Notes: generated by a model not told the origin, from the letters alone. 54,852 nucleotides of DNA from UBA5109 sp965662565 (GCA_965662565.1 CBFIHS010000008.1:1-54852); one strand, 5' to 3'; positions 19,227 to 29,842 are shown, counted from the stretch's first letter. Made by a program: numbers and translations.

Positions 19227-20213
19227 TTATATCTCTCGTAGGGCTTCTGAAGCAATTGCCACACTTTTTAGTCTGGCTTCATGGCTATAAATATTACAGC
19301 TGAGAACCAATTCATCCACATTAGTTCGTTCAAGAAAAGCTTCGAACCACTGTCGAATATCCGCCTTGTTTCCGATTGCGGATTCTCTAAGAAATGAGTT
19401 AACACCTGCTAGGTCAGATGGGCTAGCCTCGGATTCTAGGATTGGTGATGGTGCTTTTATGGGGCCAGGGTTGCCTCGAATTAAAGACATCACTTGCCTT
19501 TTGACAGAGGTCATTAACAATTCCGATTCCTCTTTTGAGTCGGATCCAAAAATATTTACGGCAGCTGCCGCATAAGGTTTTTCATGTTGAGCAGAAGGTT
19601 GGAATTGCTCACGATATACCTCTAAGGCTTGATCCAGTAGGTCAGGGGCAAAGTGAGAAGCAAAAATATAAGGTTGTCCTAGGGCTGCAGCCAATTGTGC
19701 GCCATATAAACTGGAGCCAAGTAACCAAATTGGAACATGAAGTCCACGTCCAGGATAGGCCTGTATGCCTTGGTCATTGCCATCATCAAAGTAGTCCATT
19801 AATTCCATGACATCTTGAGGAAAAGTATTGGCTGCTGCCATAACATCTTTTCGAAGAGCTCTCATGGTTTTGCCGTCTGTACCAGGAGCTCTTCCCAGTC
19901 CCAAATCTACCCTGTCTGGATGCAGTGCGGCGAGAGTCCCAAATTGCTCTGCAATTACTAAGGGAGAATGGTTTGGCAGCATTACCCCGGCTGCACCTAC
20001 TCTGATGGTGCTTGTGCCTGCCGCAATATGACCCAATGCAATGGCTGTAGCTGCGCTGGCTATACCACTCATATTATGATGCTCGGCCATCCAAAAGCGC
20101 TTATAAGATAATTTTTCGGCATGCTGAGCCAGATCAAGTGAGTTTAGTAATGCTTGCCTAGCATCACCACCTTCAACGATCGTGGAGAGATCCAATAGGG
20201 AGAAATTAACCAT
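19227..20213 (-). CDS. LLM-class flavin-dependent oxidoreductase (luciferase-like)
   Basis: A 328-residue bacterial-luciferase-like monooxygenase fold. It has the YKRFWMAEHHNMSGIASAATAIALGHIAAGT block near residue 37, VGAAGVMLPNHSPLVIAEQFGTLAALHPDRVDLGLGRAPGT-type features around residues 72-112, and PIWLLGSS near 165. This matches the YhbW-like subgroup (MsnO8-type), whose natural substrate is unknown. It is probably cytosolic with FMN supplied by a reductase. It is monocistronic, downstream of hemH by 73 bp on the same strand. Confidence 0.88.
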   Translation of the reverse strand: MVNFSLLDLSTIVEGGDARQALLNSLDLAQHAEKLSYKRFWMAEHHNMSGIASAATAIALGHIAAGTSTIRVGAAGVMLPNHSPLVIAEQFGTLAALHPDRVDLGLGRAPGTDGKTMRALRKDVMAAANTFPQDVMELMDYFDDGNDQGIQAYPGRGLHVPIWLLGSSLYGAQLAAALGQPYIFASHFAPDLLDQALEVYREQFQPSAQHEKPYAAAAVNIFGSDSKEESELLMTSVKRQVMSLIRGNPGPIKAPSPILESEASPSDLAGVNSFLRESAIGNKADIRQWFEAFLERTNVDELVLSCNIYSHEARLKSVAIASEALREI

Positions 20214-20286
20214 TTAGTGTTTTATTTCTTAAATAATTGTTTTTTATGTGCTTACAAGATAACTAAGAGCAAGAATCGCTAGCAGG

Positions 20287-21297
20287 TTAATTTTGAACCC
20301 ATTGTGCTAAACAGTTAACCCAATCCTCATTGTCATTCAAACAAGGTATATAGATCAACTCTTGGCCGCCAGCTTCCAAGAAAGTTTCACGACCTTGAAT
20401 ATCTATTTCTTCCAAGGTTTCAAGACAGTCAGTAACAAAAGCAGGGCAGATTACAGCGAGTTTTTTTATACCTTCTTTGGCTAATTTGGAGAGAGTATCT
20501 TCAGTGCTAGGTTCGAGCCATTTTTGCCGACCTAATCTGGATTGGTAGGCTATTGTGTATTGCTCTGGTCTCAGACCAGACTCTTCAGCAAAGCGTTCGG
20601 TTGTTCGGATAACTTGATGGCGATAGCAGCTTGCGTGAGCTTCTGATGCCTTTGAACAACAGTCAGCGCTTTTTAGACAATGCTTGCCAGTTGGATCAGC
20701 TGCAGTCAGGTGTGATTCTGGCAGACCATGATAGCTGAATAAAATATGATCAAAGTCCTTTTCCAGGGTGGAACGAGCAGAGTTAACTAGTGCTTTAATA
20801 TAGGTTTCATCTTCATAGAAAGGTTTGTGTATGAGTAGTTTGACCTTGAGCTTTTTGTCTCTAATAACACGCTCAGCTTCTTTAATAGAGGTGGTTATGG
20901 TGCTGTCTGCGCAATGTGGGTAGAGAGGAACAAAGAGTATTTCTTCAATGCCATCAATCGCGGCTAGTTTTGAGAGTTCTGATTCAATTGAAGGCTTACC
21001 ATATCGCATCGATACAGCAAGGGGTAAATCAACTTTTTCTTTTAGAGAATCTATGAGTTTATGTGAAAGCGCTACAAGGGGAGAGCCATCATCGGTCCAA
21101 ACTGCTCGATAGGCTTCAGCTGAATATTTTGGACGCGTTGGTAAAACAAACAGGTTTACAATCATGGCTCGTAGTAGCCAAGACTGTTGGATCACATAAG
21201 GGTCCATAAGGAATTGTTTTAAATATCGTCGGACTTCAGGAACTTCAGGAGCATCGGGTGATCCTAGATTGGCAAGTAGTACTGCTCGCTTATTCAT
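20287..21297 (-). CDS. hemH: Ferrochelatase with four-cysteine insert
   Basis: A 336-residue ferrochelatase that inserts Fe2+ into protoporphyrin IX, the last step of haem synthesis. The active-site histidine is in LFSYHGLPESH (His190), and the family block RLGRQKWLEPSTEDTL is near residue 255, with the acidic TDCLETLEEI near 288. Between them, residues 207-224 contain four cysteines, C207, C213, C214 and C224, in the C-x5-CC-x9-C arrangement of an internal cluster-binding segment. Some bacterial ferrochelatases carry a [2Fe-2S] cluster in such a segment; binding here is inferred. It is divergent from srkA. Confidence 0.93.
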   Translation of the reverse strand: MNKRAVLLANLGSPDAPEVPEVRRYLKQFLMDPYVIQQSWLLRAMIVNLFVLPTRPKYSAEAYRAVWTDDGSPLVALSHKLIDSLKEKVDLPLAVSMRYGKPSIESELSKLAAIDGIEEILFVPLYPHCADSTITTSIKEAERVIRDKKLKVKLLIHKPFYEDETYIKALVNSARSTLEKDFDHILFSYHGLPESHLTAADPTGKHCLKSADCCSKASEAHASCYRHQVIRTTERFAEESGLRPEQYTIAYQSRLGRQKWLEPSTEDTLSKLAKEGIKKLAVICPAFVTDCLETLEEIDIQGRETFLEAGGQELIYIPCLNDNEDWVNCLAQWVQN

Positions 21298-21390
21298 AAT
21301 TGATTGTGCCCTTTATCGTGCTTTAGTTCTCTTTGGGGTGGGAGTTTGTTTTAATCATTCGCATTGTAGCCTTTTTAATACGGAAATTTC

Positions 21391-22383
21391 ATGGAAATTA
21401 GATCAGAGCACGCTTTCGCGAGATTAAGCCCAGACTTAGTCATCGACGCTGTAGAAAGCACAGGTTTAATTTCTGACGCCAGAATATTAGCCTTAAATTC
21501 TTATGAGAACCGCGTTTATCAAGTGGGAATTGAAGATGCTCAACCGATTATTGTGAAGTTCTATAGGCCTCAACGTTGGGATACCACACAAATTATTGAA
21601 GAGCATGATTTTAGTCTTGAGTTGGCAGAATTGGAAATCCCCGTGGTTCCTCCTAATAAAACTAAATCAGGAGAGACTTTGCTGGAGTATGAAGGTTTTC
21701 GATTCGCAATCTTTGAGCGCAAAGGTGGGCACCCGCCTGAGTTTGATAATCTAGATAACCTTTTGGTTATGGGGCGTTGTCTGGGCAGAGCTCATCAAGT
21801 CGGTGGCTTAAGGGATTTTCAAACACGCAACACCTTAAGTTTGGAATTGTTTGCTGAAAAGAGTGCGGCTTACCTACTGGAAAACGATTTTTTACCAGTT
21901 GATCTCAGGCCTGCTTATGAATCGCTGAGTAAAGATCTAACGGAGCGCATGAAACAGATTAGAGAGCAGTATGCTTCTCCTAGGCTGATTAGAATTCATG
22001 GTGACTGTCACACGGGCAATGTACTTTGGCGTGATGATAGCCCTCACTTTGTTGACCTTGATGACTGTATGATGGGCCCGGCTGTACAAGATTTGTGGAT
22101 GTTACTCTCAGGGCCGAGAGAGCAAAGGTTGCTGCAATTGTCAGAACTAGTAGAAGGCTATAATGAGTTTTTTCATTTTAATCCTGCAGAATTACCTTTA
22201 ATTGAAAGCCTCAGAACTATCCGTCTAATGCACTATAGTGCATGGCAGGCAAGACGTTGGGATGATCCTGCATTCCCAATGAACTTCCCGTGGTTTAATA
22301 CTGAAAATTATTGGGCGGGTCACATATTGGAATTGAGAGAGCAATTGTCCGCCTTAGATGAACCGCCCTTACAGCTTTTTTGA
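21391..22383 (+). CDS. srkA: Stress response kinase A (YihE/RdoA)
   Basis: A 330-residue aminoglycoside-phosphotransferase-fold Ser/Thr kinase involved in stress response and protection from cell death in E. coli. The catalytic loop is RIHGDCHTGNVLW (His203, Asp205, Asn210) and the DFG-like segment is FVDLDDCMMGP. The N-terminal GLISDARILALNSYENRVYQVG and FYRPQRWD blocks are highly typical of the family. The gene starts 93 bp from the divergent hemH gene and is followed, 38 bp later, by the M16 peptidase on the same strand. Confidence 0.93.
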   Translation: MEIRSEHAFARLSPDLVIDAVESTGLISDARILALNSYENRVYQVGIEDAQPIIVKFYRPQRWDTTQIIEEHDFSLELAELEIPVVPPNKTKSGETLLEYEGFRFAIFERKGGHPPEFDNLDNLLVMGRCLGRAHQVGGLRDFQTRNTLSLELFAEKSAAYLLENDFLPVDLRPAYESLSKDLTERMKQIREQYASPRLIRIHGDCHTGNVLWRDDSPHFVDLDDCMMGPAVQDLWMLLSGPREQRLLQLSELVEGYNEFFHFNPAELPLIESLRTIRLMHYSAWQARRWDDPAFPMNFPWFNTENYWAGHILELREQLSALDEPPLQLF

Positions 22384-22421
22384 TTTAATCTGAGGCTTAA
22401 TCTAATTCGTAGAACACAATC

Positions 22422-25373
22422 ATGAATCTAAATAAGTTTAAATTTTTATTTCTCTTTTTACTCTATGCCGCGCTGCTAGGGTGTTCGGACAATACAGTAT
22501 CTGATGCTGTCGATTCCTCATACATTGTTCCGAAAAAAAGTCCGAATGATCGGCGAGAGTATCGTAGTTTTGTACTAGAAAATCAGATGCAGATCTTAGT
22601 AATTTCGGATTCTCAAACAAAAACTTCGGCGGCTTCAGTGGATGTTAATTCTGGTTACAACAGTGACCCTGAAGAATTTGAAGGGCTTGCACATTTTCTT
22701 GAACACATGCTGTTTCTGGGAACCGAAAAGTATCCACAATCAGGTGAGTATCAAGAGTATATTTCTTCACATGGAGGTAGCCACAATGCCTATACTGCCT
22801 ATGAAAATACTAATTATTATTTCAACATTGAAGCTGAATATCTGGAGCCAGCATTAGATCGTTTCTCGCAGTTTTTTGTGGCGCCACTCTTTAATCCAGA
22901 TTATGTGGATCGAGAAAAAAATGCGGTAAATTCTGAATATCAGTCGAATCTTCAAAGCGATGCTCGTCGATCAAATTCAGTTTGGAAACAAGTTATCAAT
23001 CAATCCCATCCTATGTCTCAGTTTTCAACAGGAAACTTAACTACCTTGACAGATAAAGAAGGAATGACTTTACAGCAAGCATTATTGCAACATTACGAAG
23101 AGAACTATTCTGCGAATATGATGACGCTTGCCGTTCTAGGCAGAGAGTCATTGGATGAATTAGAAGCGATGGTACGCAGTTATTTTTCTGAAGTTAACAA
23201 TAATAATGTGGAGAGCCCTTCTACTGATGAGCCTTTGTTGTTAAGTAATGAATTGCCCGCTTTACTTGAGTACGAACCTTTTAGAGACAGTCGAAGCCTC
23301 TCCTATACTTTTCCTATTCCGATTATAAAAGACCGCTACAAGTCTAAACCTGCTGCTTACTTGGGGAATTTAATTGGGCATGAGGGTGAGGGCAGTTTGC
23401 TGTCTTTGTTAAAAAAACAAGGTTGGGCTAATGCCTTAAGTGCTGGTGCTGGTTTCTCAAATGATGAAAACGCTACTTTTTCAATTACTATTTTATTAAC
23501 TGAATCAGGCTTAACCAAGGTCGATGAAATCAGCCAGTTGCTATTCCAGTATATAGAATTAGTGAAACAAGAGGGACTGCAAGAAAGAATATTTAAAGAG
23601 CAGCAGAAAATGGCAGAACTGAGTTTTTTGTTTCAAGAACCTGCTAGACCAATTTCACTAGTGAGCTCCTTGTCTAGAAGTATGCAGGAATACCCACCTG
23701 AAGAATTAATTACAGCACCTTATGCTTTCGAAGAATTCGATCCGAACTTTTTACAACAAATACTTGTTGCTCTAAACCCTAATAATGTCCTACTGACGCT
23801 TACTTCGCAGCAGATCGAAACGCAAGAGCGAGATCCATGGTATGACGCTGGCTACGCTTACACGGCCTTAAGCGATGAGCAAACAGCAAGTTGGAGCACT
23901 GAGACCATAGATTCAGCTTTAAGAATTCCTGATCCAAATCCATTTTTGCCAGAAGACATAAGTCTTAAGGCTAGTGAATATAGAGATCTGGCTGAACTCA
24001 GCCTCGAGGAAATTGTTTCGAAACCAGAATTAATTTTGCAGGAAGAGGGGGTTCGACTTTGGTTTGCACAGGATACGATTTATCAACAAGCCCGAGCATC
24101 GTTCTATCTTTATGCAATGTCTCCTATTTTTAATGAATCGCTAGAAAATGTTTTGTTATCAGGATTTGTCGTCAGTTTATTGAATGATAAGCTCAATGAG
24201 TATTCCTATCCGGCTAATCTAGCTGGTGTGTTTTATCGGGTCACTAGGCATGCTAGAGGTTTTAGTTTAAATCTTGGTGGTTACAATGATAAACAAAGCG
24301 TTTTGTTAAACGAAGTTCTAGAGACATTCAAACAAGCTGAGTTCAGTCAAGATCGTTTCGAAATTATTAAAGCTGAAATGATTAGAGGGCTTGAGAATGC
24401 TGATTTACAAAACCCATATGTGCATGCTTATTCTGAAGTACAGAATTTGATGACTAATCCTTATTGGTCTAATGAAGAACGCTTGGTGATGCTTGATGAG
24501 ATAAGCTTCGAAGATGTAATGGAATTTGTCCCGCTTATGATGAAAGGTTTACGAGTTGATGCTCTTTATCATGGTAATGGAGAGCAAGCTGATGCATTAA
24601 CTTTGGTAAGCGAAGTAAGAAAGTATTTGCAGACCTCAGATGAAATTGATTTGCCCGATTTCGGAACTGTTGTTGATATGTCAGAGTCGATAAGAGTGGT
24701 GCAGGAGCTTGGTGTTGAGCACGATGATTCTGCAGTGGTGCTTTATTTTCAAGCGCCGGATGATGAATTACAGACACGTGCTACTTTGTCAGTTTTAGGT
24801 TCAATTATCCGCTCTCCTTTTTTTGATGTGCTTCGAACTGAGCAACAACTTGGTTATGTTGTTAATGCTGGTGCTATGTCGATCTTGGATGTCAGCGCCC
24901 TGGTCATGTATATACAGTCTCCCATAGCAGACCCTGTTACTTTAGAAAGTCGCATCAATGACTTTATTGAGTCTTACGCAGAAGACTTGGCGCAAATGCC
25001 ACAAGAAACTTTTGATTCTTCTAAGGCAGGTTTGTTAAATACCCTAACGGAAAAACCTCAGAGGATGAATAATCTGGGTAGCCGTTTTTGGAATGATATT
25101 GTAGAGCAGAAGCTTGGCATGGATAGTCGACTGGAACTGGCTCAAGCTATTTCTACAGTCAGTATGGAAGATGTGATGAATTATTATCAGGAACATATCA
25201 GTAATATGGATGCTGCAAGGTTAGTCGCTCGAAGTTTTGGTAGAAATCATCAAGATCAATATAACGAAGCAAGAAATTCTTATGCTCCTACGACAATAGT
25301 AGTTGAAGAAAATAGTGAAAGTTACCAAGCTTTCAAAGCCAGTCAGGATGTTTTCACTTTTAATCCTGAGTGA
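22422..25373 (+). CDS. M16 (insulinase/pitrilysin) family lipoprotein peptidase
   Basis: A 983-residue zinc peptidase. A hydrophobic N-terminus ends at a lipobox (LLGC, Cys21), so it is probably membrane-anchored in the periplasm. The inverted zinc motif HxxEH is HFLEH at residues 91-95, and the downstream third ligand lies in NAVNSEYQSN. Four M16 repeats are consistent with the length, as in pitrilysin (PtrA), of which this is a likely relative, though no symbol is assigned because ptrA is normally a signal-peptide, not lipoprotein, enzyme. The C-terminal inactive half contains LRTEQQLGYVV. It overlaps the end of the convergent glycosyltransferase gene by 14 bp. Confidence 0.9.
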   Translation: MNLNKFKFLFLFLLYAALLGCSDNTVSDAVDSSYIVPKKSPNDRREYRSFVLENQMQILVISDSQTKTSAASVDVNSGYNSDPEEFEGLAHFLEHMLFLGTEKYPQSGEYQEYISSHGGSHNAYTAYENTNYYFNIEAEYLEPALDRFSQFFVAPLFNPDYVDREKNAVNSEYQSNLQSDARRSNSVWKQVINQSHPMSQFSTGNLTTLTDKEGMTLQQALLQHYEENYSANMMTLAVLGRESLDELEAMVRSYFSEVNNNNVESPSTDEPLLLSNELPALLEYEPFRDSRSLSYTFPIPIIKDRYKSKPAAYLGNLIGHEGEGSLLSLLKKQGWANALSAGAGFSNDENATFSITILLTESGLTKVDEISQLLFQYIELVKQEGLQERIFKEQQKMAELSFLFQEPARPISLVSSLSRSMQEYPPEELITAPYAFEEFDPNFLQQILVALNPNNVLLTLTSQQIETQERDPWYDAGYAYTALSDEQTASWSTETIDSALRIPDPNPFLPEDISLKASEYRDLAELSLEEIVSKPELILQEEGVRLWFAQDTIYQQARASFYLYAMSPIFNESLENVLLSGFVVSLLNDKLNEYSYPANLAGVFYRVTRHARGFSLNLGGYNDKQSVLLNEVLETFKQAEFSQDRFEIIKAEMIRGLENADLQNPYVHAYSEVQNLMTNPYWSNEERLVMLDEISFEDVMEFVPLMMKGLRVDALYHGNGEQADALTLVSEVRKYLQTSDEIDLPDFGTVVDMSESIRVVQELGVEHDDSAVVLYFQAPDDELQTRATLSVLGSIIRSPFFDVLRTEQQLGYVVNAGAMSILDVSALVMYIQSPIADPVTLESRINDFIESYAEDLAQMPQETFDSSKAGLLNTLTEKPQRMNNLGSRFWNDIVEQKLGMDSRLELAQAISTVSMEDVMNYYQEHISNMDAARLVARSFGRNHQDQYNEARNSYAPTTIVVEENSESYQAFKASQDVFTFNPE

Positions 25374-26616
25374 AACTCGCGATTGAATCACTCAGGTTTC
25401 TGGCATTAAGAGCATCCTGAATGAAAGTAAATTCGGTGCCCAAAGAAAGCAGTTTATTCAAGCTAATAGAACAGAAGTCTTTGTCTCTTAAGCTGTGGAT
25501 TAACTTTAGAGTATGGAACGCATCGAACCAATTATTCATGTGTCGCTTAAAGGTTTCTTGATCTTTGCTGTGACTAAGAGCATGAGATAATGCTTTTTCT
25601 AGCCCCAGCTCATAAAGGCTCTCTCTTAATGATTCATCTCCTATAATGCTCTCAAGCTGTTTGGTCTTCCATAATCGCGGTATCGCTGTTAACCAAACCT
25701 TAAGTTGGGAAAAGCACTCGGGGTGGTAATACAAGTAATCATTGCCAGGATTTTTTAACTTAGAAATTTTGGTCAAGGCTGGACCTGTGCCAAAAGGTAC
25801 TCGGCTTGAGTTTCTGCTAGAAAGTTTAATCCTGGGTTCATTAAGTGAATGTATTTTGCCAGTTTTAGCGAGCTTGTTGAGTAAATAAAAATCTTCCCCA
25901 GCTGAGCGTTTTGGAAAACCCCTAGCTAAGGCATAGTGTTTATAGTTCAGGACTAAGGTGCTCCCAATCGTTTGAAAGGCAAAAGAAGAGCCCGCCCATT
26001 GCAAGCCTGCTAGATAATAATCCAATGAAAACTCATAGAGTTGCATAGCTTCTTGGATTCTAGGATCAGAATTAATGAGGTGCTGAAATGGGAAAATAGC
26101 AGCAGCCATATTCTTATCTAGGTCTGAAGATGTTAAAAAATAATCTTTAGGTAGAACCACGTCAGCATCGGTATTGTGAATCCAAGCAGTGCTGATTTTA
26201 TTGTCATCTATTAATTTGCAGGCCAAATCACAAGCGATTTTACGTGCCAAACCAACGCCTTCATCATCAGGCAATGCGTATCGCTCAATCAATAAAAGAT
26301 GCGAGCCGGATTCATTTAAATTAAGTAAGGCAGCGGAAGTTGGAAATTCTTGTTGAAGCTTGTATTGCTGTTTCAGAGAGTCTGCTGTCTGTTTTGTTTG
26401 TGCTTTATTGGCAGGGCTTGCAGAGACCGGAGAATTAATAACTACAACAACCAGTAAACTTGCTTGATAAGAAAGAGACTTAATAAGTGCAGTAAGGCTT
26501 GAAGATTCATTATAGGCAGGAATGCAAATAACCTGTTGCCACTGAAAATCTAGGAAATTCGCTAGTTCAATTTCTGTTTCGGCGTAAGTCTGAAGATATT
26601 TTTTTATAGGAGACAT
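25360..26616 (-). CDS. Family 2-like glycosyltransferase
   Basis: A 418-residue protein with the GT-A entry VICIPAYNESSSLTALIKSLS near residue 31 and a DXD-type metal/nucleotide-sugar site in HNTDADVVLPKDYF near residue 148. Later segments (FPKRSAGEDFYLLNKLAKTG) resemble the acceptor region of GT2 enzymes. There is no transmembrane helix and no other sugar gene nearby, so the acceptor is unknown. It stands alone between the peptidase and the RND operon, 65 bp from the permease stop. Confidence 0.72.
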   Translation of the reverse strand: MSPIKKYLQTYAETEIELANFLDFQWQQVICIPAYNESSSLTALIKSLSYQASLLVVVVINSPVSASPANKAQTKQTADSLKQQYKLQQEFPTSAALLNLNESGSHLLLIERYALPDDEGVGLARKIACDLACKLIDDNKISTAWIHNTDADVVLPKDYFLTSSDLDKNMAAAIFPFQHLINSDPRIQEAMQLYEFSLDYYLAGLQWAGSSFAFQTIGSTLVLNYKHYALARGFPKRSAGEDFYLLNKLAKTGKIHSLNEPRIKLSSRNSSRVPFGTGPALTKISKLKNPGNDYLYYHPECFSQLKVWLTAIPRLWKTKQLESIIGDESLRESLYELGLEKALSHALSHSKDQETFKRHMNNWFDAFHTLKLIHSLRDKDFCSISLNKLLSLGTEFTFIQDALNARNLSDSIASFTQD

Positions 26617-26681
26617 AAGTTCGAATCAGGTTTTCGTGCTGAAAGAACTGAGCAAGAAACTATAAACGACTAAAATTTATT

Positions 26682-29600
26682 TTAATTTAACTGAGCTTGT
26701 AAATTTTTTTGTGAGCCTTGACGGCTGCTAAACAGTTGTTTGAAATCTTCAAGGATCATATACAAACATGGAATTAACAGAAGAGTAATAACAGTCGCAA
26801 ACAAAATTCCAAACGCTAAAGAGGCGGCCATTGGGATTAAAAATTGTGCCTGCATGCTTGTTTCCAGCATGATAGGCAAAAGTCCAATGAAGGTAGTTAA
26901 TGAAGTTAATAAGATAGCTCTGAAGCGCGCACTTCCCGCATTTAAAACAGATTCTACAAGAGTTTTTTCTGTTTTGGATTTATTGACAAAGTCGACAAGA
27001 ATTATGCTGTCATTTACGACCACTCCAGATAAAGCAATGATGCCCAGTATGGACATAAAGCTTAAAGCAGAGCCAATAATCATATGACCAATAACGGCGC
27101 CAACAACACCAAATGGAATAACGCCCATGATGATAAAGGGCTGCATGTAAGAACGTAAGGGAATGGCTAGTAAGGCATAAATTGCAAACAGGGCAAAGAT
27201 CATTCCCCTGAGCATATCAGCAGCTAAATCGCTCGTCATATCAAGGCCACCATCTGTTCTGTAGTCAACACTTGGGTAGCGTTGAAATAATTCCGGAAAA
27301 AAATTATTGATGATATCGGCGTTGACGACCCCAGGTTCAACTAGGCTTTCTATAATGTCAGAACTTACTTGTACAGAGCGCATTCCTTCGACGCGATTTA
27401 TTGAAGCATAGCCCTGATCCATGTTGTAGTCCGCAACTGAAGTGAATGGGATTACATCTCCAGTATTTGTGCGTATATACATGTTTTCCAAGTCACTAAT
27501 AGAAACTCTGTCTTGCTCTGGATAACGCACCATTACTTTGAGTTCATCATCGCCACGCTGAATACGTTGAGCCTGAGAGCCATAAAAAGCACTTCGTACT
27601 TGGTTGGAAATATCATTCAGTGTAAGCCCCATGACTTCGGCTTGAGGCAAGATTTGTAAACGCAGTTCGTCTTTGCTGCTGACTGAGCCATTAGTGATGT
27701 TTATCAGTCCTGTATAGCTGCGAAGCTTTTCTTCCAGCTCACCTGCAGCGGCAGTTAAATCATCGGAATTGTTTCCAACTAATTGATAGGAAATTGGGCT
27801 GCCACCAAATCCTGTCCCTCCAGAAAAAACCAAAGATTTTACTCCAGGCATAATGCCCACATAATCGGTTAAATAGCTGGTTAGGTCATCTGGATTGATT
27901 TGTGCTCCAACATCTTTGTCCATTTCAATTACCGCGACACCTGAAGCTGATCCGGTGCTGATAACTAATAAATGATCGAGCACTTGGTCAGAGATTTCAC
28001 CAGTTTCTGAATCCATAAATGTAAAAGCACCGTCTGCATTCAAGGATAAAGCCGCCGCTTCAATTTTATCGATCACATTTTTAGTTTGCTGCTCAGGGCT
28101 GCCATCTATCATGGTCAAATTTACCTGAATATAGTCACTGGTTATTTCTGGCAGAAAGACAGTTCGCACTATACCGCCGAGCAAAATACCTGCAGATAGT
28201 ATGAGTGAGCCAAGGAAAATAGATAAAGTGGTATAACGATGCTTCAAACAACTGCTAAGGAAAGGTCTATAGTGGTTCTCAACAAAGTAATCTAGCTGGC
28301 CATTACAAAATTTTTGCAGTTTGGAAAAGAACCCACCGGTATTAGCTTTGCCAAAATGAACTAAGTGAGAAGGAAGAATTAACTTTGATTCAACTAATGA
28401 AAAAATGAGGCATAAAATAACCACGCCGCCAATTGCTTCGGTAAAAGATGAAATCGCTCCGGTGATAATCATTAAAGGTATAAAGGCAACAATTGTTGTT
28501 AATACTCCAAATGTTGCAGGGGTGGCAACCCTTAAGGCGCCATGTACAACACTATTGGTACTGTGGCCGTATTTATTCATACTGTGATGGGCACTTTCTC
28601 CAATAATAATGGCATCATCGACTACTATTCCGAGGACCATAATAAAGCCAAATAAGCTCAACTGATTGATATCAATACCTACGACTGGCATCAAAGAGAA
28701 AGCACCAAGGAAGCATATTGGGATTCCAACGATTACCCAAAAAGCCAGCTTAATTTCTAAAAACAATGTCAGTAAAATGAAAACCAGTAAGGCGCCTATT
28801 AGCAGGTTTTCTGTCATCATATTCATGCGGTCTCTGAGGTAATAAGACGAGTCTGCCCAGACATCGATATTGACACCTTCTGGAAGTGTTCGACTTCGCT
28901 CTTCGACATATTGTCGAACGCTTTCTGTAACATCTAAGACATTGCTGGCAGTCGTAATATTTAAGGGGATTGTACGTTTGCCATCAAAACGAGCGTAGAC
29001 TTCTGTTTCTTCAAAACCGTCTATGACTGTAGCAATGTCACCTACTGTAAGAATGCTGCCATCAGTTGTTGTCATTAAGACGATTTTATCGAAGTCTTTA
29101 TAGTCATAGGCTAGGGCTTGGGTGCGCACAACAATTTCACCACCCTCCGTTTCTAAAGAACCAGCCGGAAGGTCGAGAGATGACATACGAATTCGTTGCG
29201 CTATGTCATCAAGGCTTAGGCCATATTTAAGCAGGGTGTCTTCAGAGACTTCAATTGCAATCTCGTAAGCAGGTATTCCTTCAATTGTTACGCTACTAAT
29301 ACTCGCTAATGTTAATAATTCGTTTCGAATAGTCTGTGCCAGTTCTTTTTGACTGGCTAAATCCATATCACCATAAACTTCCAGCCGGATTGCTTGTTGT
29401 CTAAGAATGGTTCTGCTGACACGCGCAGCTTCTGCTTGTATTGGGAATGTCTGTACACCATCGATACGATTTTTGACATCATTCATGACTTCATTTATAT
29501 CGAAGGCTTCATCGATTTCTAGTGTTACCGAGCCCAAGCCTTCATTTGCTATAGAAGAAATTCGATCAATGCCGTCTATATCTTCCACAGCTTTTTCTAT

Positions 29601-29819
29601 TTGTAAGAGTAATCCGTTTTCAATATCAGCAGGTGAAGCACCAGGGTAGGCCATGGTTATTTGAATATTATTAACTTCCATGTCTGGCATGGTGCGCTTG
29701 TTGATTGTAAACAAAGAAAACAAGCCGGCGATTATGATGATAAACATCAATAGATTAGTGGCGACGTGGTTATGTGCAAACCAAGAAATTAATCCCTTTT
29801 GTTCCTCAACTTGTCCCAT
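26682..29819 (-). CDS. RND efflux transporter permease
   Basis: A 1045-residue inner-membrane proton-driven pump of the AcrB-like superfamily. Twelve transmembrane helices in two groups flank two large periplasmic loops. It has the usual N-terminus, with TMPDMEVNNIQITMAYPGASP near residue 40, and the TM4 proton-relay aspartates in LGIVVDDAIIIGES near residue 397. It is downstream of the adaptor gene by 23 bp. No outer-membrane channel gene lies here, so a shared TolC is probable. The substrate cannot be told from sequence. Confidence 0.93.
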   Translation of the reverse strand: MGQVEEQKGLISWFAHNHVATNLLMFIIIIAGLFSLFTINKRTMPDMEVNNIQITMAYPGASPADIENGLLLQIEKAVEDIDGIDRISSIANEGLGSVTLEIDEAFDINEVMNDVKNRIDGVQTFPIQAEAARVSRTILRQQAIRLEVYGDMDLASQKELAQTIRNELLTLASISSVTIEGIPAYEIAIEVSEDTLLKYGLSLDDIAQRIRMSSLDLPAGSLETEGGEIVVRTQALAYDYKDFDKIVLMTTTDGSILTVGDIATVIDGFEETEVYARFDGKRTIPLNITTASNVLDVTESVRQYVEERSRTLPEGVNIDVWADSSYYLRDRMNMMTENLLIGALLVFILLTLFLEIKLAFWVIVGIPICFLGAFSLMPVVGIDINQLSLFGFIMVLGIVVDDAIIIGESAHHSMNKYGHSTNSVVHGALRVATPATFGVLTTIVAFIPLMIITGAISSFTEAIGGVVILCLIFSLVESKLILPSHLVHFGKANTGGFFSKLQKFCNGQLDYFVENHYRPFLSSCLKHRYTTLSIFLGSLILSAGILLGGIVRTVFLPEITSDYIQVNLTMIDGSPEQQTKNVIDKIEAAALSLNADGAFTFMDSETGEISDQVLDHLLVISTGSASGVAVIEMDKDVGAQINPDDLTSYLTDYVGIMPGVKSLVFSGGTGFGGSPISYQLVGNNSDDLTAAAGELEEKLRSYTGLINITNGSVSSKDELRLQILPQAEVMGLTLNDISNQVRSAFYGSQAQRIQRGDDELKVMVRYPEQDRVSISDLENMYIRTNTGDVIPFTSVADYNMDQGYASINRVEGMRSVQVSSDIIESLVEPGVVNADIINNFFPELFQRYPSVDYRTDGGLDMTSDLAADMLRGMIFALFAIYALLAIPLRSYMQPFIIMGVIPFGVVGAVIGHMIIGSALSFMSILGIIALSGVVVNDSIILVDFVNKSKTEKTLVESVLNAGSARFRAILLTSLTTFIGLLPIMLETSMQAQFLIPMAASLAFGILFATVITLLLIPCLYMILEDFKQLFSSRQGSQKNLQAQLN

Positions 29820-29842
29820 TTCGGCCTTCCTGATTAAAAGGT

